Source of the DNA: Caldifermentibacillus hisashii
GTDB taxonomy: Bacteria > Bacillota > Bacilli > Bacillales > Caldibacillaceae
Assembly: GCF_027568575.1 (NCBI RefSeq)
Contig: NZ_JANUVP010000002.1
DNA length: 64,000 nt
Reading direction: 5' to 3' (one strand)
Shown one piece after another: positions 16,853 to 26,095 of the stretch. The position numbers were made by a program, and so were the translations under genes. The first letter of the stretch is position 1. Each line of letters opens with the position of its first letter. The notes under the pieces are model-generated. The model ran no database searches and was not told the DNA's origin. It was given only the letters and a program-made list of their open reading frames with translations.

Positions 16853-16870
16853 TATCAGGGGAGGATTCTT

Positions 16871-17233
16871 ATGTCAAAGAGAATACTGATTGTTGATGAT
16901 GCAGCATTTATGAGAATGATGATTAAAGATATTTTGGTAAAAAACGGTTATGAAGTTGTAGGTGAAGCTAGCGATGGTGCACAAGCCGTTGAAAAATTTA
17001 AGGAACTTAATCCGGATCTTGTGACATTGGATATTACAATGCCTGAGGTGGATGGAATTGCTGCATTAAAACAAATTCGCGCAATTGATCCAAATGCAAA
17101 AGTCATTATGTGCTCAGCAATGGGGCAACAAGCTATGGTGATTGATGCCATTCAAGCCGGTGCAAAAGATTTCATCGTTAAACCTTTCCAAGCTGACCGT
17201 GTCTTGGAAGCTATTAAAAAGACATTATCTTAA
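16871..17233 (+). CDS. cheY: Chemotaxis response regulator CheY
   Basis: This is a 120-residue single-domain receiver that, when phosphorylated by CheA, binds FliM/FliY. The acidic pocket is VDDAAF (Asp9, Asp10), the phosphoacceptor is Asp54 in VTLDITMPE, and the conserved lysine lies in FIVKPFQ. It starts at ATG 16871 behind AGGGGAGG, 18 bases after fliY. A hairpin 12 bases after the stop separates it from fliZ and may let cheY mRNA accumulate differently from the membrane export genes that follow. Confidence 0.98.
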   Translation: MSKRILIVDDAAFMRMMIKDILVKNGYEVVGEASDGAQAVEKFKELNPDLVTLDITMPEVDGIAALKQIRAIDPNAKVIMCSAMGQQAMVIDAIQAGAKDFIVKPFQADRVLEAIKKTLS

Positions 17234-17245
17234 ATTGGAAAATAA

Positions 17246-17274
17246 AACCGTTATTCTCGATTCCAATAATGGTT
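17246..17274 (+). other. Intercistronic hairpin between cheY and fliZ
   Basis: AACCGTTATT (17246-17255) pairs with AATAATGGTT (17265-17274) over ten positions, one of them G-U, around a nine-base loop. It is followed by ATTTGAATATTTC rather than a clean T-run. It could be a weak terminator or an mRNA-end stabiliser within the operon. Confidence 0.55.
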
Positions 17275-17327
17275 ATTTGAATATTTCATTGTTTCATTTT
17301 CTGAAAGTAGGTGGCAGCTCGAAAATT

Positions 17328-18011
17328 ATGAATCGGATGAAAAGCGCCCTTTTAATCATTTTAATTATGACTTCATCCCTCTTCAATGTGGATGAAATGA
17401 CTGTTCAAGCAGAAAGAAATGTCAATGACAGTGTTTATGAATATTTTCAGCAGCAGGATGAAGGAGCAGATCAAGAAAAGACCGAGAATAAATCGCTGCC
17501 CCCAAAAAATGAAACAGCTGAAGCTCCTTCGCAAAAAGTTGGTGTAACGGCATGGGATATCGTGAAGACCATTTTTATGTTGGTCATTGTTATTGGCATG
17601 TTATTTGGATTGTTGAAATGGCTGCAAAAGAAAAACAATGTATCCCCTTCTGTACAAACAATGAAAAATTTAGGCGGAACCAATTTAGGCGGGAATCGGT
17701 CTGTTCAAATGATTAAAGTGGGGAATTCAATTTTGGTGGTTGGTATCGGTGAAAATGTAGAGCTTTTAAAGGAGATCAATGATGAACAAGAAGTAAACAT
17801 GATTATTGACCAATTTCATAACCGTATGGAGCAAATGGTCAAGCCCCAAGACATGATTTCAAAATTGACAGCTCATTTAAAGACAAAAAAAGAAAATGCC
17901 GAGGAAAATCAATCATTTAAAAAAGAATTGGAAAAGCAATTGCATGGTATCGCCGAAAAGAGAAGGAAAGCATATGAAGAGAATGTGGAGAAAGGGTTTA
18001 AAGATAAATGA
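17328..18011 (+). CDS. fliZ: Flagellar biosynthesis protein FliZ/FliO
   Basis: FliO/FliZ is a membrane protein that helps assemble the FliP ring of the flagellar export gate. The likely product is 227 residues: an N-terminal hydrophobic signal-like helix (ALLIILIMTSSLF) ending near VQA, an acidic Gln/Glu-rich external loop, a transmembrane helix at about residues 85-105 (IFMLVIVIGMLFGLLKWL) and the conserved FliO core (RSVQMIKVGNSILVVGIGENVELLKEI). A Lys-rich cytoplasmic tail follows. The start is uncertain (ATG 17328 or 17337), with a weak ribosome site. It overlaps fliP by 4 bases. Confidence 0.88.
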   Translation: MNRMKSALLIILIMTSSLFNVDEMTVQAERNVNDSVYEYFQQQDEGADQEKTENKSLPPKNETAEAPSQKVGVTAWDIVKTIFMLVIVIGMLFGLLKWLQKKNNVSPSVQTMKNLGGTNLGGNRSVQMIKVGNSILVVGIGENVELLKEINDEQEVNMIIDQFHNRMEQMVKPQDMISKLTAHLKTKKENAEENQSFKKELEKQLHGIAEKRRKAYEENVEKGFKDK

Positions 18012-18673
18012 ATGAGTTTATGTCTTTATTTAATAATAGTGACCCGGAAACAGTATCAACATCAGTAAAGCTGTTACTTCTCTTAACGGTTTTAACAATT
18101 GCACCAAGCATTTTAATCATGGTGACTTCTTTTACGAGAATTGTTATTGTATTATCATTTGTCAGAACGGGTCTCGGTACGCAACAAACTCCGCCAAACC
18201 AAGTGATTATCGGGTTAAGTTTATTTATGACATTTTTTATTATGGCTCCGACATTCAGTCAAGTAAATGATGAAGCACTAAAGCCTTTATTTAATAATGA
18301 AATCAATTTAGAAGAAGCCTATAGTAAAGCGGTAGTACCATTTAAAGAATTTATGAGTAAATATACGAGACAGGAAGATCTTGCGTTATTTTTAGAATAT
18401 ACCGGAGCGGAACCTCCCGAGTCGGTTGAGGACATTCCGTTATCAGCATTAGTTCCGGCATTTACCATCAGTGAATTAAAAACCGCATTTCAGATTGGTT
18501 TCATGATCTTTATTCCATTTCTCGTCATTGATATGGTGGTTGCAAGTGTCCTGATGTCGATGGGGATGATGATGTTACCGCCGGTTATGATTTCACTGCC
18601 TTTTAAAATATTATTATTTGTTTTGGTAGATGGTTGGCATTTGGTTGTTAAATCATTGTTGCAAACTTTTTAA
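18008..18673 (+). CDS. fliP: Flagellar export gate protein FliP
   Basis: FliP, five copies of which form the export gate with FliQ and FliR, is recognised from MVTSFTRIVIVLSFVRTGLGTQQTPPNQVIIGLSLFMTFFIM and the C-terminal IPFLVIDMVVASVLMSMGMMMLPPVMISLPFKILLFVLVDGW. The 221-residue protein has four hydrophobic segments. The N-terminus before the first helix is short and hydrophilic (NNSDPETVST), with no clear cleavable signal. ATG 18008 overlaps the fliZ stop, consistent with FliO/FliZ assisting FliP assembly. Confidence 0.97.
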   Translation: MNEFMSLFNNSDPETVSTSVKLLLLLTVLTIAPSILIMVTSFTRIVIVLSFVRTGLGTQQTPPNQVIIGLSLFMTFFIMAPTFSQVNDEALKPLFNNEINLEEAYSKAVVPFKEFMSKYTRQEDLALFLEYTGAEPPESVEDIPLSALVPAFTISELKTAFQIGFMIFIPFLVIDMVVASVLMSMGMMMLPPVMISLPFKILLFVLVDGWHLVVKSLLQTF

Positions 18674-18687
18674 GAAGGTGAACATAG

Positions 18688-18957
18688 TTGACTAGTGAAT
18701 CAGTAATTACATTGGCAGAACAAGGAATTTATTCAATTTTAATTGTTTCGGGGCCGCTTCTCCTTATTGCATTGGTTGTCGGTTTAATTATTAGTATTTT
18801 CCAAGCGACCACGCAAATACAAGAACAAACATTAGCATTTGTTCCTAAAATCTTGGCGGTATTATTGGGAATGATTGTATTTGGACCCTGGATGGTCAGT
18901 CACATGGTTCAATATGCGGAAAATATCTTTTCAAATTTAACTAGATTTGTAGGTTGA
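18688..18957 (+). CDS. fliQ: Flagellar export gate protein FliQ
   Basis: This is an 89-residue protein with two transmembrane helices (about residues 17-38 and 51-73), part of the FliP5Q4R1 export gate. The family motif LIISIFQATTQIQEQTLAFVPKI sits between the helices. The start is TTG 18688, preceded by AAGAAGGTG at the expected distance. The gene is 14 bases past fliP and 4 bases before fliR. Complete. Confidence 0.97.
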   Translation: MTSESVITLAEQGIYSILIVSGPLLLIALVVGLIISIFQATTQIQEQTLAFVPKILAVLLGMIVFGPWMVSHMVQYAENIFSNLTRFVG

Positions 18958-18961
18958 TTCA

Positions 18962-19735
18962 ATGGAAGTGTTGCTTACTTCTATCCCTGTTTTTTTATTA
19001 GTCTTTATCCGAGTATTATCATTTTTTCTCGTTATACCGATTTTTTCATATCGAACCATCCCTGCTCGAGTGAAAATTGGTCTGGCTCTTTATCTTGCTT
19101 ATGTTATCGTCTTTACAATTGATACCGATCCGATTGAGTTCGATATGGTATATATTCTGTTAGTTATAAAGGAAGCAATTGCCGGTATTGCACTGGGACT
19201 TATTGGTTACATTATTTTATCAGCTGTCCAAATTGCAGGTGGGTTTATCGACTTTCAAATGGGTTTTGCCATTGCCAATGTGATTGATCCGCAAACCGGG
19301 GCTCAAAGTCCGATTTTAGGACAATATTTATATATTTTTGCATTCCTATTCTTATTATCGGTTAACGGTCATCATTTATTAATAGATGGAATATATCAAA
19401 GTTATCAATTTATCCCGATTGATCAACCATTTTTACATTTTGGCGATGAAAACACAGTCAAATTGATTGGAAAAGTTTTCTCAGCGATGTTTATCATCGG
19501 TTTTCAAATGTCGGTTCCTGTTGTAGCCAGTCTGTTCTTGATTGATGTCGCTTTAGGTATCGTAGCGAGAACTGTTCCGCAAATGAATATTTTTGTCGTT
19601 GGCTTTCCTGTAAAAATTTTAGCAGGCATTATCATTCTTTTCATTGTTATGGGGACAATGATTTTTTCAGTCAAAAGTCTATTTGAACTATTGCTTTATT
19701 CATTGCGAGACTTGATGTCACTGCTTGGCGGCTAG
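18962..19735 (+). CDS. fliR: Flagellar export gate protein FliR
   Basis: FliR is the single-copy component completing the FliP/FliQ gate and contacting FlhB. The 257-residue product is very hydrophobic, with about six membrane segments. Family motifs include FRVLSFF-like VLSFFLVIPIFSYRTIPARVKIGLAL near the N-terminus, GGFIDFQMGFAIANVIDPQTGAQSPILGQ in the middle, and GIVARTVPQMNIFVVGFPVKILAGI. It starts at ATG 18962 just past fliQ. Complete and typical. Confidence 0.97.
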   Translation: MEVLLTSIPVFLLVFIRVLSFFLVIPIFSYRTIPARVKIGLALYLAYVIVFTIDTDPIEFDMVYILLVIKEAIAGIALGLIGYIILSAVQIAGGFIDFQMGFAIANVIDPQTGAQSPILGQYLYIFAFLFLLSVNGHHLLIDGIYQSYQFIPIDQPFLHFGDENTVKLIGKVFSAMFIIGFQMSVPVVASLFLIDVALGIVARTVPQMNIFVVGFPVKILAGIIILFIVMGTMIFSVKSLFELLLYSLRDLMSLLGG

Positions 19736-19811
19736 CAAATAACTAATAGGAAACGGGCACAGTTTTTCACTTGTGTTTGGTCTGCTTGTTTTCATCAAAG
19801 GAAGATATCGA

Positions 19812-20888
19812 ATGTTAAAAGTGGATTTGCAATTTTTTGCGGAAGAAAAAACGGAAAAAGCGACCCCGAAAAAGCGTCAAGATGTACGAAAAAAGGGTCA
19901 GACCGCGAAAAGTCAAGATGTCAATACAGCTATTATTTTACTGGCAGTCTTTTTTGTTCTTTTATTTACAGGTTCAAATATGCTGGAAGGTTTGAATCGC
20001 ATTTTTTATCAAACTTTTGAAGAATATGTGTTTCAAGAAGTGACAACGAATACGATTGAAACAATAACGCTGGATTTGTTTCAGGAAATTTTCATGCTGG
20101 TAGGTCCGGTTATGTTGGCCGGATTTATAGCCGCATTACTGGCCAATTATATTCAAGTTGGGTTTATTAGTACAACAGAACCTTTGAAAATGAAGTTGGA
20201 AAAAATCGATCCGATCAAAGGATTTAAAAGAATTATTTCATTACGGGCTTTGGTTGAATTATTGAAATCAATTTTAAAAGTAGTCGTCATCGGTGCAATT
20301 GCTTTTGCTTTTTTATGGACTCATTTGAAGGAAATTCTTGGCCTTATTTTTAAATCGGCAGGAGCAAGTTTATCGGTTGTCGGTTCCATTACGGTAAAAA
20401 TGGGTTTGTTTGCAACAGGGGGCCTGTTATTTTTGGCATTGCTGGATTATATGTATCAAAAATATGATTTCGAAAAAAGTATCCGTATGTCAAAACAAGA
20501 TATTAAAGAAGAGTTTAAGAATACAGAAGGGGATCCGTTAATTAAGTCAAAAAGAAGACAGCGGCAAAGAGAAATTGCCTTTCACCGAATGATGCAGGAA
20601 ATTCCGACCGCCGATGTCGTCATCACGAATCCTACCCACTATGCTGTTGCACTGAAATATGATGAGAGTAAAATGGATGCACCTTTTGTAGTTGCCAAAG
20701 GTGTGGACTATTTGGCACAAAAAATAAAATATGTTGCAAAAGAAAACGGGGTCGTCATGATTGAAAACCGGCCATTAGCCAGAAGTCTTTATCACCAAAC
20801 TGAAATTGGTCAGGCGATACCGGAAGAGTTTTTTAAAGCAGTTGCTGAAGTATTAGCATATGTATACCGGTTAAAAAAGAAAGTATAA
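19812..20888 (+). CDS. flhB: Flagellar export switch protein FlhB
   Basis: FlhB sits next to the export gate and autocleaves to switch from rod/hook to filament substrates. The start is ATG 19812 (MLKVDLQFFAEEKTEKATPKKR) behind AAAGGAAG, giving 358 residues. Four transmembrane helices fill roughly residues 35-210. The conserved cleavage motif NPTH is present in VVITNPTHYAVAL (about residues 271-274). The C-terminal domain ends IPEEFFKAVAEVLAYVYRLKKKV. A 76-base gap separates it from fliR. Confidence 0.97.
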   Translation: MLKVDLQFFAEEKTEKATPKKRQDVRKKGQTAKSQDVNTAIILLAVFFVLLFTGSNMLEGLNRIFYQTFEEYVFQEVTTNTIETITLDLFQEIFMLVGPVMLAGFIAALLANYIQVGFISTTEPLKMKLEKIDPIKGFKRIISLRALVELLKSILKVVVIGAIAFAFLWTHLKEILGLIFKSAGASLSVVGSITVKMGLFATGGLLFLALLDYMYQKYDFEKSIRMSKQDIKEEFKNTEGDPLIKSKRRQRQREIAFHRMMQEIPTADVVITNPTHYAVALKYDESKMDAPFVVAKGVDYLAQKIKYVAKENGVVMIENRPLARSLYHQTEIGQAIPEEFFKAVAEVLAYVYRLKKKV

Positions 20889-20937
20889 AGAAATAGAACA
20901 TGGTCGTTTTTTACTTATTTAGATAGGGGAGTAAGGA

Positions 20938-22974
20938 ATGAAACTAAAAGATTTATCTGTTGTTTTTGGTGTCATACTTATTATTGTAATGCTTATTATT
21001 CCATTGCCGCCGGGAATGCTGAGCTTTTTAATTATCGTGAATATTTCCTTGGCTTTGCTTGTTCTTTTAGTGACGATGAACATGCGAGAGGCGCTGGATT
21101 TTTCAATTTTTCCTTCTCTCTTATTGATATTAACTTTGTTTCGACTTGGTTTAAATGTTTCCACAACACGTTCAATTCTTTCAAAAGGTGATGCCGGGGG
21201 TGTTGTTGAAACATTTGGAACCTTTGTCGTCGGTGGAAATGTCTTAGTTGGTCTTGTTGTTTTTTTCATTCTGGTTATTATAAATTTTCTCGTCATTACC
21301 AAGGGTGCTGAACGGGTGGCAGAAGTAGCTGCTCGGTTTACATTAGATGCGATGCCCGGGAAACAAATGGCCATTGATGCTGATTTAAATGCCGGGATGA
21401 TTTCCGAACAGGAAGCCCGAAAACGAAGAGAAAAGGTTTCACGTGAGGCGGATTTTTACGGGGCAATGGATGGGGCAAGTAAGTTTGTCAAAGGTGATGC
21501 CATTGCCGGGATTATCATTGTCTTTATTAACCTTATTTTTGGGATTATTATTGGAATGGTTCAAAATGGAATGCCGTTTGGAGAGGCTTCATCCCATTAT
21601 TCACTTTTGACTGTAGGTGACGGGATTGTCAGTCAGTTGCCGGCGTTATTAATTTCAACAGCAACGGCAATCATTGTAACAAGAGCTGCATCTGAAGAAA
21701 ATTTAGGATCCGATGTCATCGCTCAATTATTTGCTTATCCGAAAATGTTGTATGTCGCCGGTGGAACCATTATTTTACTCGGTTTGTTTACCCCAATCCA
21801 GGATTTTGTAACATTACCAATTGGCGGTATGCTGATTATCGGCGGATACCGATTATCAAATGTAGGAAATCGTGAAAAAATGGAATTAGTTGAGTCAGAA
21901 GAACAAGTTGCAACAGATGATATGAAGAAACCGGAAAACATTGTCAATTTATTAACGATTGACCCGATAGAGTTCGAATTCGGTTATGGACTAATCCCGC
22001 TTGCTGACACGAATCAAGGCGGGGACCTATTGGACCGGGTCGTCATGATTCGAAGACAATTAGCATTGGAACTTGGTCTTGTTATTCCGGTTGTCCGCAT
22101 TCGCGATAATATTCAACTTGCTCCGAATGAATACCGAATCAAAATTAAAGGTAATGAAGTCGGAAAAGGTGAAATCTATCTGGAACACTATTTAGCAATT
22201 AGTTCCGGAGTTGATGATCCGAAAATTACAGGAATTGATACCGTTGAACCGGCTTTCGGTATCCCGGCAAAATGGATTACAGAAGATATGAAAACAAATG
22301 CGGAAATGGCCGGTTATACGGTCGTTGATCCACCGTCTGTGATTAGTACGCATTTAACAGAAGTGCTAAGAAATTATGCTCATGAGCTTTTGGGAAGACA
22401 AGAAACAAAACAATTAATCGATCATCTACAAGAAAATTATCCGATTCTTGTTGAGGAAGTTACACCAAACCCTTTATCTGTGGGTGATGTTCAAAAAGTA
22501 CTGGCAAAATTGTTAAAAGAGCGTGTGTCCATTCGGAATTTACCGGTCATTTTTGAAACATTGGCTGATTTTAGTAAAGTGACAACAGATCCTGAGATTT
22601 TAGCTGAATACGTTCGGCAAGCATTAGCCAAGCAAATAACAAACCAATATATTCAAGAAAATAATCCTCTTAAGGTGATTACATTAAGTGGCCAAGTTGA
22701 AAAATTGATTGCTGACCATGTCCAACAAACAGAACATGGTAATTATTTGGCTTTGGATCCGTCAACTTCGCAAGCTATTCTTGAAAATATTCGAAAGCAA
22801 ATTGAACAAATGCAATTGTATAATCAAACTCCGATTATTCTTTGTTCACCGGCTATCCGGATGTACGTTCGAGAATTAACAGAAAGATATTTTCCGCAAG
22901 TACCGATTCTATCCTATAATGAATTAGATGCGAATATCGAAATCCAAAGTGTAGGCGTGGTGAATATCAGTTGA
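20938..22974 (+). CDS. flhA: Flagellar export protein FlhA
   Basis: FlhA is the large nonameric membrane component that couples proton flow to flagellar export and docks chaperone-cargo complexes. The 678-residue protein has about eight N-terminal transmembrane helices. The FHIPEP signature region is seen in TLFRLGLNVSTTRSILSKGDAG, and the charged cytoplasmic loop has FTLDAMPGKQMAIDADLNAGMI and ADFYGAMDGASKFVKGDAIAGI. The large C-terminal cytosolic domain covers about residues 330-678. It starts at ATG 20938 behind GGGGAGTAAGG; the last 4 bases overlap flhF. Confidence 0.98.
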   Translation: MKLKDLSVVFGVILIIVMLIIPLPPGMLSFLIIVNISLALLVLLVTMNMREALDFSIFPSLLLILTLFRLGLNVSTTRSILSKGDAGGVVETFGTFVVGGNVLVGLVVFFILVIINFLVITKGAERVAEVAARFTLDAMPGKQMAIDADLNAGMISEQEARKRREKVSREADFYGAMDGASKFVKGDAIAGIIIVFINLIFGIIIGMVQNGMPFGEASSHYSLLTVGDGIVSQLPALLISTATAIIVTRAASEENLGSDVIAQLFAYPKMLYVAGGTIILLGLFTPIQDFVTLPIGGMLIIGGYRLSNVGNREKMELVESEEQVATDDMKKPENIVNLLTIDPIEFEFGYGLIPLADTNQGGDLLDRVVMIRRQLALELGLVIPVVRIRDNIQLAPNEYRIKIKGNEVGKGEIYLEHYLAISSGVDDPKITGIDTVEPAFGIPAKWITEDMKTNAEMAGYTVVDPPSVISTHLTEVLRNYAHELLGRQETKQLIDHLQENYPILVEEVTPNPLSVGDVQKVLAKLLKERVSIRNLPVIFETLADFSKVTTDPEILAEYVRQALAKQITNQYIQENNPLKVITLSGQVEKLIADHVQQTEHGNYLALDPSTSQAILENIRKQIEQMQLYNQTPIILCSPAIRMYVRELTERYFPQVPILSYNELDANIEIQSVGVVNIS

Positions 22975-24137
22975 AAGTAAAAAAATATATAGCTCCGAAC
23001 ATGCCGGAAGCAATGAAAAAAATCCGTAAAGATCTAGGAAAAGATGCTGTAATATTAAATTCAAAAATTATTTATACAGGTGGCTTTTTCGGGTTATTTC
23101 GCAAAAAAAATATCGAAGTCATTGCTGCACTGGATAATGATACGGTCCAACCATCTCAAAAAGAGAAAATCGATTTTCCCCGGATGGAAATGAACACTGA
23201 AATGAAGCGAAAAGATCTGCAACCAACGGAACCTGTCCAAAATAAAACAGGGGAAAACAAAGAAATGATTTTAAAGGAAATCCGCGACTTAAAACAATTG
23301 ATTAAGCAAGTATCAAGTCAGGGGCATTTATCGATTGAACATATCCCGTCTCCGTACAGGGAAATTTACCGAAAATTGCTCAACCAAAACATCAGTGAGA
23401 CGATTTTACAACAATTAACGGAAGATATATATGGGCATTATTACAGTAAAAAGGAGCAGGCGGATGAAAATACCGCATATGATTTTATTGTTCAGTCACT
23501 GATGGAGTATATAAAGCCGCTGGAATTTGGAGAGGCGCCTCAAAAAAAGTATATTGCTGTAATTGGTCCAACAGGTGTAGGGAAAACAACAACTTTGGCG
23601 AAAATAGCTTCAATAAAAGCCATTGAGCAAAAGAAAAAAATTGCCTTTATCACAACAGATACTTACCGAATAGCTGCAGTAGAACAATTAAAAACCTATG
23701 CGAAAATTTTGAATGTCCCGATTGAAGTTTGTTACAACATAAATGATTTTAAAAAAGCAGTTGAAAAATTCACAGCTTTTGACCATGTTTTCATAGATAC
23801 AGCGGGACGAAATTTCCGAAATAAAAAGTATATAGAGGACTTAAAAAAGACCATTGATTTTCATACAGATATGGAGACGTATTTAGTCTTTTCCTTAACT
23901 GCGAAAGAGGAAGATTTAGAAACGATCTATCAGCAATTTTCCAACTTACCGATTGATAATTTTATTTTTACAAAGCTGGATGAAACAAGTCGCTGCGGTT
24001 CATTGCTTAATCTTTCTTATAAATATCATACACCCATTGCCTATATCACAACGGGTCAAGATGTCCCGGACGATATCATTGTTGCTACGCATGACACTAT
24101 CATTAATCAAATTGTTGGAGAGACAAACAATGACTGA
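22971..24137 (+). CDS. flhF: SRP-type GTPase FlhF, flagellar placement
   Basis: FlhF is the third SRP GTPase; it recruits early flagellar components and sets flagellum position with FlhG. The 388-residue product has the N-terminal B domain (KKYIAPNMPEAMKKIRKDLGKDAVIL), an N domain, and the G domain with P-loop GPTGVGKTTTLAKIA (about residues 199-213), TTDTYRIAAVEQLKTYA, the DTAGRNFRNKKY box and TKLDETSRCGSLLNL. The start is TTG 22971, overlapping the flhA stop, with only a weak ribosome site. It overlaps flhG by 8 bases. Confidence 0.97.
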   Translation: MKVKKYIAPNMPEAMKKIRKDLGKDAVILNSKIIYTGGFFGLFRKKNIEVIAALDNDTVQPSQKEKIDFPRMEMNTEMKRKDLQPTEPVQNKTGENKEMILKEIRDLKQLIKQVSSQGHLSIEHIPSPYREIYRKLLNQNISETILQQLTEDIYGHYYSKKEQADENTAYDFIVQSLMEYIKPLEFGEAPQKKYIAVIGPTGVGKTTTLAKIASIKAIEQKKKIAFITTDTYRIAAVEQLKTYAKILNVPIEVCYNINDFKKAVEKFTAFDHVFIDTAGRNFRNKKYIEDLKKTIDFHTDMETYLVFSLTAKEEDLETIYQQFSNLPIDNFIFTKLDETSRCGSLLNLSYKYHTPIAYITTGQDVPDDIIVATHDTIINQIVGETNND

Positions 24138-24993
24138 TCAAGCAGAACAATTGCGTGCTCGGATAAAGCGACAGTTAGAAGGGAAAAGTGCAAAAACGAT
24201 TGCCGTTATCAGTGGTAAAGGAGGGGTCGGAAAGTCGAATTTTGCATTAAACTTTTCAATTTCTCTATCAAAACATAGGAAAAAAGTGCTATTATTTGAT
24301 TTAGATGTAGGTATGGGAAATATTGATCTTCTCTTGGGCAAAACGGCAGAAAAAACCATTGCTCATTTTCTGACAGAAGAATATTCATTAGATGATATTA
24401 TTCAAAAAAACTATGATATCCATTATATTGCCGGTGGCACGGGTCTGAACCGTGCGATCAAACTTGAAAAGGATCGGGTTGAACACCTGCTTCAGGAATT
24501 GAAACATGTTTTATATGATTATGATTACTTGATTTTTGATATTGGTGCCGGGATGAATGATGAACTTGTCCGGTTGCTCTCCGGCATCGAAACGATTATC
24601 GTTGTTGTTACACCGGAACCTACATCGATTTTGGATGCTTATTCCGCTATGAAAATCATTCATTTACAAGTACCGAAAGCAAAATTTTACCTACTGGGAA
24701 ACCGAATGAAAAATGAGAAGGAAAACAGTATAGTTATGCAACGCTTGCAAACGGTCATGAATTCATTTCTTCAAAAGGATTGTGAAATTCTTGGATTCTT
24801 ACCTGAAGATTCTACGATTATTTCGGCTGTAAAGAATCAGATTCCTTTTCTTTTGTTCAAACCGAAATCAAATGCAGCCAAGCAAATGAGGATAGTAACG
24901 AAAAACTATTTGATGAAAAATGATAGTTTGGAGCAAACGCAGAAAGAGGATCATTTTATTGAAAGGTTACAACATTTCTTATTAAGAAAGTAG
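24130..24993 (+). CDS. flhG: MinD-like ATPase FlhG (YlxH), flagellar number regulator
   Basis: FlhG is a ParA/MinD-family ATPase that stimulates FlhF GTPase activity and governs flagellar number and C-ring assembly. The 287-residue protein starts at ATG 24130 (MTDQAEQLRARIKRQL) behind GGAGAG, inside the end of flhF. The deviant Walker A is SGKGGVGKSN (about residues 31-40), followed by LLFDLDVGMGNIDLLLG and a Walker B-like YLIFDIGAGM. A C-terminal amphipathic stretch likely serves as membrane-targeting helix. It is eight bases before cheB. Confidence 0.95.
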   Translation: MTDQAEQLRARIKRQLEGKSAKTIAVISGKGGVGKSNFALNFSISLSKHRKKVLLFDLDVGMGNIDLLLGKTAEKTIAHFLTEEYSLDDIIQKNYDIHYIAGGTGLNRAIKLEKDRVEHLLQELKHVLYDYDYLIFDIGAGMNDELVRLLSGIETIIVVVTPEPTSILDAYSAMKIIHLQVPKAKFYLLGNRMKNEKENSIVMQRLQTVMNSFLQKDCEILGFLPEDSTIISAVKNQIPFLLFKPKSNAAKQMRIVTKNYLMKNDSLEQTQKEDHFIERLQHFLLRK

Positions 24994-25001
24994 GTTATTA
25001 T

Positions 25002-26090
25002 ATGATGAATCCGATCAAAGTATTGGTTGTTGATGATTCTGCATTTATGCGTGCGCTTATTAAAGATTTATTGTCAAATAATAAGAGAATCCAAGTTATT
25101 GGAACAGCCAGAAATGGATTAGATGCATTGGATAAAATTAAAAGATTGAAACCCGATGTTGTTACACTAGATGTTGAGATGCCTGTGATGGACGGGATTG
25201 ATGCATTAAAAAAAATCATGAGTGAATCCCCCTTGCCGGTTATTATGGTTTCAAGTACAACGACAGAAGGAGCAAAAAATACGATTCTGGCCATGCAATA
25301 TGGTGCCTTTGATTTTATTGCAAAACCTAGTGGATCCATCTCTCTTGATTTATATAAAGTGAAAGATGAATTGATTAATAGAATTTTAGAAACAAAGCGT
25401 GTGAATTTAAAACAGCTAATCCAGGCAGACCCAATTGAACCAAAACCACTAACGACCATTGATGATAATTGGAAACAATGTTCTGTACTTAAAACAAATT
25501 CGTATCGGCAGGGAAAAAAACTTGTTTTAATTGGTACATCAACCGGTGGACCAAGGGCACTTGAAAAAGTATTAACCCGTTTACCCGGAAATTTACAAGC
25601 TCCGATTCTTGTTGTTCAACACATGCCTAAAGGATTTACAAGATCTTTGGCAGAACGGTTGGATGCGATTAGTGAGATTCACGTCAAGGAAGCGGAAAAC
25701 GGTGAAATTATACAAAATGGTGTTGCTTATATCGCTCCCGGGGGAATGCATCTAATCATCAGAAAAGTAGGGAAAACGCTTGTCACAGAACTTAGCACGG
25801 AACCACCGCTTAAGGGACACCGCCCAAGCGTTGATAAATTGTTTTCATCAGCCAGTCAACTTCAAGAATATCACAAATTAGCCGTTATCATGACGGGAAT
25901 GGGTTCGGATGGAACAGAAGGCTTAAAACAGTTAAAGCAATCAAAGAACATTTACGCCATTGCCGAATCCGAAAAGACTGCAATCATATTTGGAATGCCA
26001 AAATCTGCGATAAATTCCGGGTACATTGATTGTGTTACTGATTTGGAAAAGATTGCCGACCAAATTACAAAAATTATTAATGAGGGATGA
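25002..26090 (+). CDS. cheB: Chemotaxis methylesterase/deamidase CheB
   Basis: CheB removes methyl groups from receptor glutamates when phosphorylated by CheA. The 362-residue protein has a receiver domain with VDDSAF and phosphoacceptor Asp57 (VVTLDVEMP). After a linker comes the methylesterase domain with catalytic Ser in LIGTSTGGPRAL, His in VVQHMPKGFT and Asp in MTGMGSDGTEGL. It starts at ATG 25002 with a poor ribosome site and an adjacent ATG 25005. It is followed five bases later by cheA. Confidence 0.97.
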   Translation: MMNPIKVLVVDDSAFMRALIKDLLSNNKRIQVIGTARNGLDALDKIKRLKPDVVTLDVEMPVMDGIDALKKIMSESPLPVIMVSSTTTEGAKNTILAMQYGAFDFIAKPSGSISLDLYKVKDELINRILETKRVNLKQLIQADPIEPKPLTTIDDNWKQCSVLKTNSYRQGKKLVLIGTSTGGPRALEKVLTRLPGNLQAPILVVQHMPKGFTRSLAERLDAISEIHVKEAENGEIIQNGVAYIAPGGMHLIIRKVGKTLVTELSTEPPLKGHRPSVDKLFSSASQLQEYHKLAVIMTGMGSDGTEGLKQLKQSKNIYAIAESEKTAIIFGMPKSAINSGYIDCVTDLEKIADQITKIINEG

Positions 26091-26095
26091 GTGTT

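Noticed and set aside
17142..17327. Upstream extension of fliZ into cheY
   Set aside because: The frame is open, but starts there overlap cheY and lack ribosome sites; the hydrophobic signal-like segment follows ATG 17328/17337.
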